From positions 186,001 through 250,000 of the forward strand of contig NZ_JAQAGY010000004.1 of assembly GCF_027533645.1 (NCBI RefSeq): a DNA stretch of 64,000 nucleotides. Reading direction: 5' to 3'. Positions within the stretch are counted from its first letter, which is position 1; each line of letters begins with the position of its first letter. Of the stretch, positions 8,251 to 16,467 are shown piece by piece. The position numbers and the translations under genes are program-made. The notes under the pieces are model-generated. The model ran no database searches and was not told the origin of the DNA. It saw nothing but the letters and a program-made list of their open reading frames with translations. The DNA is from Paenibacillus caseinilyticus (GTDB lineage: Bacteria > Bacillota > Bacilli > Paenibacillales > NBRC-103111).

Positions 8251-8292
8251 GCTTCTTCTCCGCCTCTCTTGTCTCTCGCTTGATTCTCTTTA

Positions 8293-8913
8293 TTATTTCT
8301 CCGCCGCGGCGAACTGCCCATGGAACCATCCCTTCGCCGCAGCGACTTCGGTATTCGTCAGCTGGTGCCCGTACCGTTCCCAGTGAAGCGCCACGTCCGC
8401 TCCTGCGCCTGCCAGCAGGTCCCGCAGCTCCTCCGTCTCCCGAACCGGGCTGATCGGATCGTTCGTCCCCGCACCGATGAACACCGGGATCCCCGATAAC
8501 GCAGGCAGCTCCATTCCCCTCAGCGGCACCATGGGGTGATGAAGGATTGCCCCTTGGAACGCATCCCTGTAATGAAACAGCAGGCTTCCCGCGATATTCG
8601 CTCCGTTGGAGTAGCCGACCGCTACGAACCGGTCTCTGGCCAGCCCATGTTCTTCGGCTGCACGATCCAGGAATGCATACACTTCCTGCGTACGGAAGAT
8701 GAGATCCGCTTCATCGAATACGCCTTCGGCCAGGCGCCGGAAGAACCGGGGCATGCCGTTCTCCCGCACATTCCCTCTCAGGCTCAGTAGGGTCGATTCC
8801 GGAGAGCTCTCCTTTGCCAGCGGCACCATATCGAGCTCGCTCCCCCCTGTCCCGTGGAAGAGCACGAGAACAGGCGCTTTGGGATCCGTGCCCCGCTCGA
8901 AATAATGATTCAT
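8293..8913 (-). CDS. mhqD: Alpha/beta hydrolase, MhqD-like carboxylesterase
   Basis: The 206-residue protein is a small phospholipase/carboxylesterase-fold hydrolase. A catalytic triad can be read: Ser102 in GYSNGA, Asp152 in GTNDPI and His183 in YGHQLT; HGTGG near residue 20 forms the oxyanion region. Its start overlaps the end of the dioxygenase gene (ATGA), so the two are translationally coupled. In B. subtilis the same pair, mhqO and mhqD, is induced by quinones and catechols under MhqR. No mhqR gene is in this window and no MhqR-type dyad was recognised upstream. The natural substrate is not known. Confidence 0.85.
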   Translation of the reverse strand: MNHYFERGTDPKAPVLVLFHGTGGSELDMVPLAKESSPESTLLSLRGNVRENGMPRFFRRLAEGVFDEADLIFRTQEVYAFLDRAAEEHGLARDRFVAVGYSNGANIAGSLLFHYRDAFQGAILHHPMVPLRGMELPALSGIPVFIGAGTNDPISPVRETEELRDLLAGAGADVALHWERYGHQLTNTEVAAAKGWFHGQFAAAEK

Positions 8914-9860
8914 TGGGGCTTCGCCTCGAGCGGCCGGACCTGGACCGGCTGCAGGTTGGCTTCGATCTGCTCTCGTTTCCCCTCATACCATGACGGCAGC
9001 ATCAATCTCTCTCCCAGCGCATCCGCCTCCTCATCATTGGCGAACCCGGGCGGGTCTGTGGCGATCTCGAAGAGAATCCCGCCCTTCTCCCGGAAGTAGA
9101 TCGCATGAAAATACTGGCGGTCCAGGATCTCCGTCGGGATAAACCCGGAGTTGAACACTTCCTGCTGCCACTGCTCATGCTCTTCGAAATCCTTGGCTCT
9201 CCAGGCGATATGGTGGACCGTGCCCGCCCCTTCGGCGCCCAGTTCGATATCGGAGAGGGGCACATCGATGAGATTGCCGATGTCGCCTGCCGCCTGGAAG
9301 CGGCTGTACCCGACATCTTCCCCGACCTTCTCCATGCCGAGCACATATTCAAGCACCGAAGCAGTACTCTGCGCATTCGTACTGTAGAGCACCGCTCCGC
9401 CGAAGCCCTTGATCGCTTGCTCGGACGAGATCCCGCCGAAGGCCCACGGGCTGTTCGGGCCGCCTTCGCGTTCCACCAGTTCGAGCCGCAGCCCCTCATT
9501 ATCCTGGAACTGAAGGTACGTTTCATTGAACCTTTGGGCCTTCATGACCGAGATTCCGAATCCCGCCAGGCGTGCCTCCCAGAAAGGGAGTGAACCGACA
9601 GGAACGACATACGTCGTCATGCCGACCTGGCCACCGCCGACGCGGCCTTTGCGGGAATTCGGCCAAGGGAAGAAGGTGATGATCGTCCCCGGGTTCCCAG
9701 CCTGGTCGCCGAAGTAGAGATGGTAGACTTCCGGCGCATCGAAGTTGATTGTTTTTTTGACAAGCCGCAGACCCAGGACTCCCACATAGAAATCGACGTT
9801 CTCCTGCGGGTTTCTTGCAAATGCGGTGATATGATGAATTCCAGCCGTTCGTAAAGACAT
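8910..9860 (-). CDS. mhqO: Ring-cleaving dioxygenase, MhqO-like
   Basis: The 316-residue protein has two vicinal-oxygen-chelate (glyoxalase-fold) halves. The first starts at AGIHHITAFARNPQENVDFY, the second at about residue 150 (KGFGGAVLYST). Metal ligands are suggested by His9/His10 at the start of the first half, HHIAW in the second half, and the Glu in ILFEIATDPPG. Such proteins are extradiol-type dioxygenases that open hydroquinone or catechol rings in quinone detoxification. It is the first gene of the mhqOD-like pair. A GGGGAGT ribosome site precedes the ATG. Confidence 0.87.
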   Translation of the reverse strand: MSLRTAGIHHITAFARNPQENVDFYVGVLGLRLVKKTINFDAPEVYHLYFGDQAGNPGTIITFFPWPNSRKGRVGGGQVGMTTYVVPVGSLPFWEARLAGFGISVMKAQRFNETYLQFQDNEGLRLELVEREGGPNSPWAFGGISSEQAIKGFGGAVLYSTNAQSTASVLEYVLGMEKVGEDVGYSRFQAAGDIGNLIDVPLSDIELGAEGAGTVHHIAWRAKDFEEHEQWQQEVFNSGFIPTEILDRQYFHAIYFREKGGILFEIATDPPGFANDEEADALGERLMLPSWYEGKREQIEANLQPVQVRPLEAKPQ

Positions 9861-10053
9861 GACGGACCACTCCCCTGCTCATTCTGTTATGGGTTATTGC
9901 TTTAGCCAAGCGTTCGCCAGTACGATAGAGTCTCCTTCAGATTCGATTGTGGAACGGTATGCTGCTCTCATTTTATTCCAAGCGGGGGACCGTGAACCAT
10001 CCCATTCTTTCTATAGGAGGAATAGGGATATTCTATATCTTCCGGGCAATTAG

Positions 10054-10084
10054 AAAAAGCCCGGGAACGTGTGTCCCCAGGCTT
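10054..10084 (-). terminator. Terminator of dps
   Basis: On the minus strand AAGCCTGGGGA pairs with TTCCCGGGCTT, ending in a T-run, about 45 bp after the dps stop. Confidence 0.8.
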
Positions 10085-10129
10085 ATCTGGAATCAAAAAT
10101 TCGGGCCGCAGCATTCGAACGATCCCGGT

Positions 10130-10567
10130 CTAGCCGAGGAACGAGCGAAGCATCCATACATGCTTCTCGAGAGAACTGTGGATGGCCAGAAGCATGTCCC
10201 CCGTCGTCTCATCTCCCTCGGAAGCTGCCAGGCTCATGCCTTCCTTCAGTTCGCCGATCACGAGGCCGAAGTCATCGGCAACGGAGCGGACCATCTCCTC
10301 CGCATTCTCGTGTCCGCGTGCGTCCTTCACCGTTGCGATCTCAAGGACCCCCTGGAGGGTGGCTACCGGGCTGCCGCCCAGCGCCAGCAGGCGCTCGGCC
10401 AAATTATCCACATGCAGACCCGCTTCCGTATACAGCTCCTCGAACTTCAGGTGAAGCGTAAAAAATTGCGGGCCTTTCACATACCAGTGATAATTGTGAA
10501 GCTTGGTGAATAAGAGCGTCCAGTTCGCGATTTGCGTGTTCAAAACTCCGAGCAGCTGTGTTGACAT
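10130..10567 (-). CDS. dps: Dps-family ferritin-like DNA-protection protein
   Basis: The 145-residue protein belongs to the Dps/MrgA group, which forms dodecamers, oxidises Fe(II) with hydrogen peroxide and stores the iron. The ferroxidase pattern is visible: His27 in YHWYVKGPQF, His39, and Asp54/Glu58 in HVDNLAERL. The ATG at 10567 is set by GAAGGGAG upstream and the usual MSTQLLGVLN start; a frame 15 codons longer runs into the promoter. It is a single-gene unit, divergent from an MFS gene. No clear PerR box was seen. Confidence 0.92.
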   Translation of the reverse strand: MSTQLLGVLNTQIANWTLLFTKLHNYHWYVKGPQFFTLHLKFEELYTEAGLHVDNLAERLLALGGSPVATLQGVLEIATVKDARGHENAEEMVRSVADDFGLVIGELKEGMSLAASEGDETTGDMLLAIHSSLEKHVWMLRSFLG

Positions 10568-10624
10568 GAATAAAAACTCCCTTCGGTCATTTGGCAAAAC
10601 ATACAATAGCATAGGGGTTTATTT

Positions 10625-10663
10625 TTGTATATATAGGTAACTACGTTATAGAGAATCTCTATA
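10625..10663 (+). promoter_or_regulatory. Promoter with overlapping palindromic operator
   Basis: TTGTAT (10625-10630) and TATAGA (10647-10652) are 16 bp apart and point to the MFS gene. The -10 box is the left half of the perfect 17-bp palindrome TATAGAGAATCTCTATA (10647-10663), and a further half-site (TATAGAGAG) follows at about 10669. A dyad over the -10 box is typical of MarR/TetR-type repression. The repressor gene is not adjacent. Confidence 0.55.
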
Positions 10664-10765
10664 TGAAGTATAGAGAGGCTCCTATTGATGCATCGCCATG
10701 TGAACGAATAAGATGGGGATACTCATGATTTGATCAATCCATTTCTGATGTATAGGAGGCATACC

Positions 10766-11986
10766 TTGGCTAACGAAACCTTGTCCAGAACCCCCAATTT
10801 CCCTTTCCTGACGGGAATTTTATTCTGGTGCTCCCTGCTTGTCGTCTCATCCGTTTATGTAACGATCCCTTTGGTACAGCTGTTCGCCGAGGCGTTCCAG
10901 GCTTCCCCTTCGGAGGCGGCCTGGGCGGGAAGCGCCTTTTCGTTCGCCTTTGCGGGTGGCGGACTGTTCTTCGGCGTCTTGTCCGACCGATTCGGACGGA
11001 AGAGAATGATGCTCTCGGGACTGATCCTGCTCACGGTCATCACACCGCTGATCGGTACGGTTGATGACTTGTCCTATCTGATTGTCCTCCGGGCGCTCCA
11101 GGGGCTCGCTGCATCCATGTTCCCGCCCTCGGTACTCGCGTATGCGATGGAGATGTTCCCTCCAGCCAAAAGAGTCAGTATTATCGGTTTTATCAGCACC
11201 GCTTTTCTGATGGCGAGTATTGCCGGGCAGCTCTACAGCAGCTCCATTGTCCTTCTGTTCAGCTGGCCCTACGTATTCTACCTGTTGTTCGCAGGGTATT
11301 TGATCTCGATGGTCCTCGTGGCTGTGTTTGTTCCGAAGGATGCGCCCCAGCGAACGGAAGGCAGCCTGCTGTCCCCGTTTCTGCGCATCACGGCTATCTT
11401 CAAGCGCCAAAGCCTGCCCCTGTGCTATATCATCTCCGCCACGCTCTTTATTTCGCTCGTCGGTTTCTTTACTACCCTCGGGAGTTACTTGAACAGTCCG
11501 GCCTTCGGGCTCAGCCACCAAGAGATCTTGTGGGTGCGTGCGGTTGGGATCATCGGCATGCTGGCGTCGCCGTTCGATGGCAGATTGGTTGCAAGAATCG
11601 GCGTCAAGAACGTCGTATGGCTGGGACTGCTCATAGCCTGCATAGGATTAGGCGTACTGGGGCTCTGGCCGAATATCACGTTCCTGACGGTGACGAGCGT
11701 TGTATTCATTACGGGGATTGCGGTCACCCTTCCCGCATTAATCTCCTTGATTGGCCATCTGGCCGGAGACATACGGGCGATTGCGGTATCCTTCCACATG
11801 TTTATGCTGTTCATAGGCGCTTCCCTTGGCCCGATCCTCTCCATTTACCTGGTGGATACGGCAGGTTATTTGCCTACCTTTCTCGCGTTAACTTCTTTGC
11901 TCGGGGTCAGCATGCTCGTTCCCTTGTTCATCCGCCTCGAAGAGCGGCAGGGCGTCAGCCCGGAAGCCCAGATTCCTCATCACTGA
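10766..11986 (+). CDS. MFS transporter
   Basis: This is a 12-helix major facilitator of 406 residues. The cytoplasmic motif A (GVLSDRFGRKRMM) is intact after the second helix, and the RALQGLAASMFPP segment matches the drug:H+ antiporter branch (YgaY/YdhP-like). I chose the TTG at 10766 because TAGGAGGC lies 6 nt upstream; an ATG 12 codons earlier lacks a ribosome site. It is a single gene with its own terminator. The substrate is unknown; the nearby palindrome suggests ligand-controlled expression. Confidence 0.87.
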   Translation: MANETLSRTPNFPFLTGILFWCSLLVVSSVYVTIPLVQLFAEAFQASPSEAAWAGSAFSFAFAGGGLFFGVLSDRFGRKRMMLSGLILLTVITPLIGTVDDLSYLIVLRALQGLAASMFPPSVLAYAMEMFPPAKRVSIIGFISTAFLMASIAGQLYSSSIVLLFSWPYVFYLLFAGYLISMVLVAVFVPKDAPQRTEGSLLSPFLRITAIFKRQSLPLCYIISATLFISLVGFFTTLGSYLNSPAFGLSHQEILWVRAVGIIGMLASPFDGRLVARIGVKNVVWLGLLIACIGLGVLGLWPNITFLTVTSVVFITGIAVTLPALISLIGHLAGDIRAIAVSFHMFMLFIGASLGPILSIYLVDTAGYLPTFLALTSLLGVSMLVPLFIRLEERQGVSPEAQIPHH

Positions 11987-12035
11987 AGTTATAGGATCAC
12001 ATGAACGAGACCGGCTTCGTACAACCGGACCAGAG

Positions 12036-12071
12036 GCACTCCCTTCCTGCAGTGGAAGCGGAGTGCTTTTT
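12036..12071 (+). terminator. Terminator of the MFS gene
   Basis: GCACTCC and GGAGTGC arms flank a partly paired loop, followed by TTTTTG, about 50 bp after the stop. Confidence 0.8.
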
Positions 12072-12212
12072 GCGGTTGACCTCGACTTTAGTCCAGTTAC
12101 AGGGGGGGACTGAAGTTGGTTGTTCCCCTTCCCTGGCCTTCGTATAATCAATTTGACACGAAGTGTAATTCCATATATGGGATAATACGGAATCGCGGGA
12201 GGAATGTGCTAC

Positions 12213-12917
12213 GTGAGCAAGTTCATCGAATTCAAAAAGGTAACAAAAGAATACAGTATGGGAGAAATACCGGTCAGGGCGCTCGATGGAGTTGATTTTT
12301 CCATAGCAGAGGGAGAATTCGTCGTTATATTGGGTGCAAGGGGGGCCGGTAAAAGTACGATATTGAATAAACTCGGCGGTATGGATACGGCTGCCTCCGG
12401 TCAAGTGTTAGTTGGTAATCAAGACATAACGAAATTAGGCGAAAAAAAGCTAACGCAATATCGGGGAGAAAACGTTGGCTTTGTATTTCAATTTTATAAT
12501 TTAATTCCGAATTTGAACGCGCTCGAGAACGTTGAGTTTGCCACGGAAGTAACTAAAAACCATCTGGATGCTAAAGCTGTATTAGATAAAGTCGGATTAA
12601 ACAATAGGCTCCATCACTTCCCTTCCCAGCTCTCTGGAGGGGAACAACAAAGAGTGGCTATAGCCAGAGCCGTTGCCAAAAACCCCCTGCTGCTGCTCTG
12701 TGATGAGCCAACCGGGGCTTTGGATGGTGTGACAGGAAAGTCCGTCTTACAGCTTCTTCAGGATTTGAACAGGGAAACGAAAACCTGCGTCGTCTTGGTC
12801 ACACATAATTCTGCGATTGCTCCTATGGCCGATAAGATTATCAAGGTTAAAAGCGGGAAGATTGAAAGCGTTACAATACAAGAGGAAAAACAAAGTATAG
12901 ATGGGATTGAGTGGTGA
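12213..12917 (+). CDS. ABC exporter ATP-binding protein, MacB/LolD type
   Basis: The 234-residue nucleotide-binding subunit carries Walker A (GARGAGKST, with Ala-Arg where Pro-Ser is usual), the Q-loop in [12 protein letters not shown], the signature LSGGEQQR, Walker [14 protein letters not shown] and the switch His in VTHN. The GTG at 12213 fits GGGAGGA 9 nt upstream better than the ATG at 12204. It overlaps the permease gene by 7 bp. The pair would form a peptide or lipoprotein-type export system, but the permease gene is broken, so the ATPase is probably an orphan now. Composition is AT-richer than the neighbours, which fits an accessory island. Confidence 0.9.
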   Translation: MSKFIEFKKVTKEYSMGEIPVRALDGVDFSIAEGEFVVILGARGAGKSTILNKLGGMDTAASGQVLVGNQDITKLGEKKLTQYRGENVGFVFQFYNLIPNLNALENVEFATEVTKNHLDAKAVLDKVGLNNRLHHFPSQLSGGEQQRVAIARAVAKNPLLLLCDEPTGALDGVTGKSVLQLLQDLNRETKTCVVLVTHNSAIAPMADKIIKVKSGKIESVTIQEEKQSIDGIEW

Positions 12918-12931
12918 TGAGGAAATCAGAG

Positions 12932-12967
12932 GTGAAATTAGGGATGAAATTAGGGGTGAAATTAGCA
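12932..12967 (+). repeat. Three 12-bp tandem repeats at the permease start
   Basis: GTGAAATTAGGG, ATGAAATTAGGG and GTGAAATTAGCA follow each other without gap and encode VKLGMKLGVKLA. Each begins with a possible start codon, so they may give alternative starts. Confidence 0.7.
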
Positions 12968-14435
12968 AGGGACATCAAACAATCGATAGGGCAATGTATG
13001 GCCTTTGTCATGGTGATCGCCGTAGGAGCTTTTTTCTACACGGGGCTGATCACTTATAGCGATCATCTTAGTGCCTATACGAAGGTGTACTTCAAGGAAC
13101 ACAATCTAAGTGACCTCTATGTATATTACAGTGGAATATCCAAAAAGGATGCGGCCGGTTTAAGCAAACTTGAAGGTGTCCATAAAATAGAAGCGCGCTA
13201 TACCTTTGATGCCACGCAAGCCTCTGAAGATGGCAAGTCTCATCTTAAAATTCATTCGATCCCGGTGAACAATGAAATCAATACGCCTACTATGATCGAA
13301 GGCAGGATTCCTTCCAAAAAGGATGAGATCATCTTAGATTCCCATTATGCTAGAGAACATCAATATCATGTTGGTGATCAAATCCGCATCAGTGCGAATG
13401 AAAGAAAGCTTGCGTTTACTATTACCGGGCTGTGCGAGAATGTGGAACATGCCAAAAAGAACGAAACACAAGATCATAAAACCTACGGCATCGCTTATAT
13501 TGCCGAAGTGGCCCTGCCTGCTGTCACAGACGGCTTTTCCTATAATGAAATCATGATCGATGCTAAAGAAGGGTACAATCTGGATCAATTAGGTGCATCC
13601 ATTGAAGCGCAATCCAAACAGCTTGCCTATATAGACCAAGTGAGGAAGGAACAGACTTTCAATTATTCTCAAATCCATAAAACGATATACAATAATAACT
13701 TAATGAGTAAGGTGATCCCTCTCGTACTCTTTGTGATTGAAGCGATCATCCTGTTCCTGGCCATGTCGAGGATCATGGATTCTCAGCGAAATCAAGTTGG
13801 CATGATGAAGGCCCTGGGTGTTCCTAACCGCTGCATCATGTTTCATTATATGGGATATCCTGTACTGGTAGGCATCATAGGCTCCATCCTGGGATGTGCC
13901 ATTGCCGCTATGGTATTTATTCCATTAGTCACTGCGTCGAATGCAAGGGCCTACGCTCTGCCCGGGATTCAATTCTCGCTTTCTTATTATTCGATCCTTC
14001 CTCCCCTCATCTTCTCCAGTGCTTTTGGGATCCTGTCCTGTTACTTGAGCGGCAGGACCCTGCTCAAAGAACGCGCGGCTCAGGCGATGCGCCCGAAACC
14101 CCCGAAGAAGATGAAAAAGCTGTTTATCGAACGATTTCCGGGTATTTGGAGTCGCATTCCCTACCGTTACAAACTCATTTTGAGAAATATCTCTTTGAAT
14201 AAACAAAAAGCTTTGGCGAGCTCCATCGGCATTGTGGCAAGCACGGTGTTATTGGTTACTGCTTTTGGCACGCAAACGGCCTTGCTTAAGGTTGCTAATC
14301 AGATTGAAGAGGTTTATGCCTATGATTACAGATTGGATTATACGATGGGAACCTCCCCTGATTCGATGAATCTGCCCCCCTCCGGTATGTCCAGCAGCTA
14401 TTTTTTGTCCACCGTTCCTATTGAACTCATCCTAG

Positions 14436-15266
14436 GGTGTGTTTTCAAACTATCAATATAAGCTAGTACTCTGGTAAAATATTCTTATGAGAAGACGATA
14501 CGAATAACGAGACGATCAGTGGGAACAAGTCAAAACGATTCTGCCTCTAGAACGGAAGCCGCAAGGAGGACGTCCGGCAAAGGACAATCGGCAGATGCTG
14601 AATGCGATGCTCTGGGTTGTTCGTTCGGGGGCGCCATGGCGTGATCTGCCCGATTATTATGGACCATGGCAATCCGTGTACACGCGGTTCCGCCGATGGG
14701 AAAAGGCGGGCCTTTTTGATCAGATGTTGAATGTGCTGGCCGCCGAGCCCGATTCAGAAAGCGTCATGATCGATGCCTCCATCGTCCGTGTTCACCAGCA
14801 CGGATCGGGGGCAAAAGGGGGCAGCAATTCCAGGCCATCGGACGGTCGCGGGGAGGCTTGACCTCCAAGATTCATGCGGTGGTTGATGCTTTGGGCAACC
14901 CCTTGAAATACGAAGTGACCGCTGGCAATATCAACGACTGCGTGGCTGGATACGAAATCCTGCAAAGCCTTGATGTCGAAGGCAAAAACGTTATGGCGGA
15001 CCGTGGTTATGACACGAATAAAATCATTGCGCTTCTGGAAGAAAAGCAGGCTCATGTGGTGATTCCCAGCCGTAAAAATCGTACCGTTCAGCGCGATACC
15101 GATTGGTGGTTATTCAAGGAGCGCCACTTGGTCGAATGCTTGTTCAACAAGCTCAAGCATAATCGCCGATTGGCCACTCGATACGATAAATTATCCTGTA
15201 CCTTTATCGCTTTTTTAAAGCTGGCTTCCACTATGATTTGGCTGGTTTGAGGATTGAAGACACGCC
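14436..15266 (+). mobile_element. IS5-family (IS427-group) insertion sequence
   Basis: About 831 bp. The ends are related inverted repeats (GGTGTGTTTTCAAAC left, GGCGTGTCTTCAATC right), and CTAG is present at both junctions (14432-14435 and 15267-15270), consistent with the short TA/CTAG target duplications of this group. It contains two overlapping transposase frames typical of IS427-like elements. Removal restores the permease frame exactly. Confidence 0.88.
14487..15250 (+). pseudogene. IS5-family transposase, two overlapping frames with an early stop
   Basis: Frame A would start at ATG 14487 (MRRRYE) but meets TAA at 14505-14507; downstream it is open to 14861 with the IS5 DNA-binding half (MLNAMLWVVRSGAPWRDLP). 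Frame B (to 15250) has the rest of the DDE domain (QAIGRSRGGLTSKIHA, MADRGYDTNKI, and HLVECLFNKLKHNRRLATRY with the catalytic Glu). The frames overlap at AAAAGGGGG (14813-14821), where a -1 slip fuses them, as in IS427 elements. The early stop probably inactivates this copy unless an internal start is used. Confidence 0.8.
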
Positions 15267-16125
15267 CTAGGCGATCACAAAGAAAATGCCACGTTCGTTG
15301 TTACTGAAAAAGAAAACAATCTGATTCATTTCTTCGACGAACATGATAACCGGGTTTATTTGGAAAATAGCGGTGTACTGGTCCCTCAATCTTACGCGGA
15401 CAAATACCAAATTGCGGAGGGAGATCTCATCCAGATCAAGTTCACCGCACCAGAGTATAACAATAAAACGGTAGATATGAAGGTTTTAAAGATCACCTCA
15501 CAGTATTCGAATCCGTCGTTTTACAGCACACCGGCCTATGTAAAGAGCTTTGACATAGACTACAATCCAACCTCGCTTTTCGTTAAAGCAAACAGCCCTG
15601 CCGACCTGATCGGTCTTCGTACCTTCTTTGAAAAAGATCGCCATGTAGACACCATTGCAGATAAGAATGATCTGAAGAAATCAGCTCAATATATGTTGAA
15701 TCAAAACCGTTTTGTCTTTATCATGTTTATCATTTGTGCCGTCATCCTCTCCTTTGGCGCCATCTATACGATCTCGTCCATCAATATATACGAAAGGAAT
15801 CGGGAGCTTGCAACCCTTATGGTATTAGGCTATCAAAAAAGTAAAATAAACCGGCTTCTATTTTTGGAAAATAGCCTGCTAACCACATTCGCGGTCATTG
15901 TGGCTTTGCCGATCAGCGGCTACGTATATGCCATGATTGTAAAAGCACTGTCCAGTACCCATCAACAAATCCCGGATACATTACATCCTTCGATCTTCCT
16001 GGTCTCTATTATTCTTGCCTTCATACTAACCCTGCTGGCTAACTTGCTGCTAAAGAGAAAAGTAAATGGAATCCCTATGATGGAATCACTAAAAAGTATT
16101 GATTAAGAGTAATAACCCTAATAAA

Positions 16126-16187
16126 AAACCTCTTCCATAGGGGATCATCCCACTAGAAAGGACGATGACCCCATAGGAAAGAGGTTT
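16126..16187 (-). terminator. Long terminator between convergent genes
   Basis: Arms of about 25 bp (AAACCTCTT...GGGG and complement, with small bulges). Read on the minus strand the stem is followed by TTTTTTATT, so it mainly ends the CDGSH gene; it may also stop the plus-strand permease transcript. Confidence 0.8.
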
Positions 16188-16234
16188 AGTCTAAGTAAAG
16201 CTGCTGCACGGTCACATTCGCATCAACTAAGCGG

Positions 16235-16429
16235 CTACGCCCGGGGCGAGCTTTCGAACTTGCCTCTGTGCGTCATATCGCAGAACGGCTTCTTGCTGGA
16301 CAGACCGCAGCGGCACAGGATGAAGGTTTCTTTGGTCTCAAAGCGGTTGCCTTCGGCATCCGTTACTTCAACCTGACCCGTAATGCAAAGCGGTCCGTTA
16401 TCAATGACTTTGATCGTCACATCGGACAT
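16235..16429 (-). CDS. CDGSH-type iron-sulfur protein
   Basis: The 64-residue protein carries the C-x-C-x8-C-x3-H cluster-binding pattern: Cys39, Cys41, Cys50 and His54 in LCRCGLSSKKPFCDMTH. The signature reads CDMTH rather than CDGSH, so the residues between Asp and His vary, but all ligands of a [2Fe-2S] cluster are present. The ATG at 16429 follows GGAAGGGAGGG by 5 nt; a frame 11 codons longer lacks support. It lies 38 bp downstream of the amidohydrolase gene on the same strand and is probably co-transcribed. Small CDGSH proteins act in redox or iron-sulfur handling; the partner is unknown. Confidence 0.88.
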   Translation of the reverse strand: MSDVTIKVIDNGPLCITGQVEVTDAEGNRFETKETFILCRCGLSSKKPFCDMTHRGKFESSPRA

Positions 16430-16467
16430 GGTAGCCCTCCCTTCCGGTTCATAGCGATCCACTCACC

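Larger units (their letters stand above)
12911..16106 (+). pseudogene. FtsX-family ABC permease gene, interrupted by an insertion sequence
   Basis: The 5' part (12911-14435) encodes an N-terminal helix (ARDIKQSIGQCMAFVMVIAV), a large extracellular domain and three FtsX helices; the 3' part (15271-16106) encodes a second extracellular domain and four further helices. Excising the element and one CTAG copy joins PIELIL to GDHKENATF in frame, giving one protein of about 788 residues ending MESLKSID. The full-length product was a two-domain MacB/YtrF-type permease paired with the preceding ATPase. Now translation stops 24 bp inside the element. The exact start is uncertain (GTG, GTG or ATG within 9 bp). 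Confidence 0.9.
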
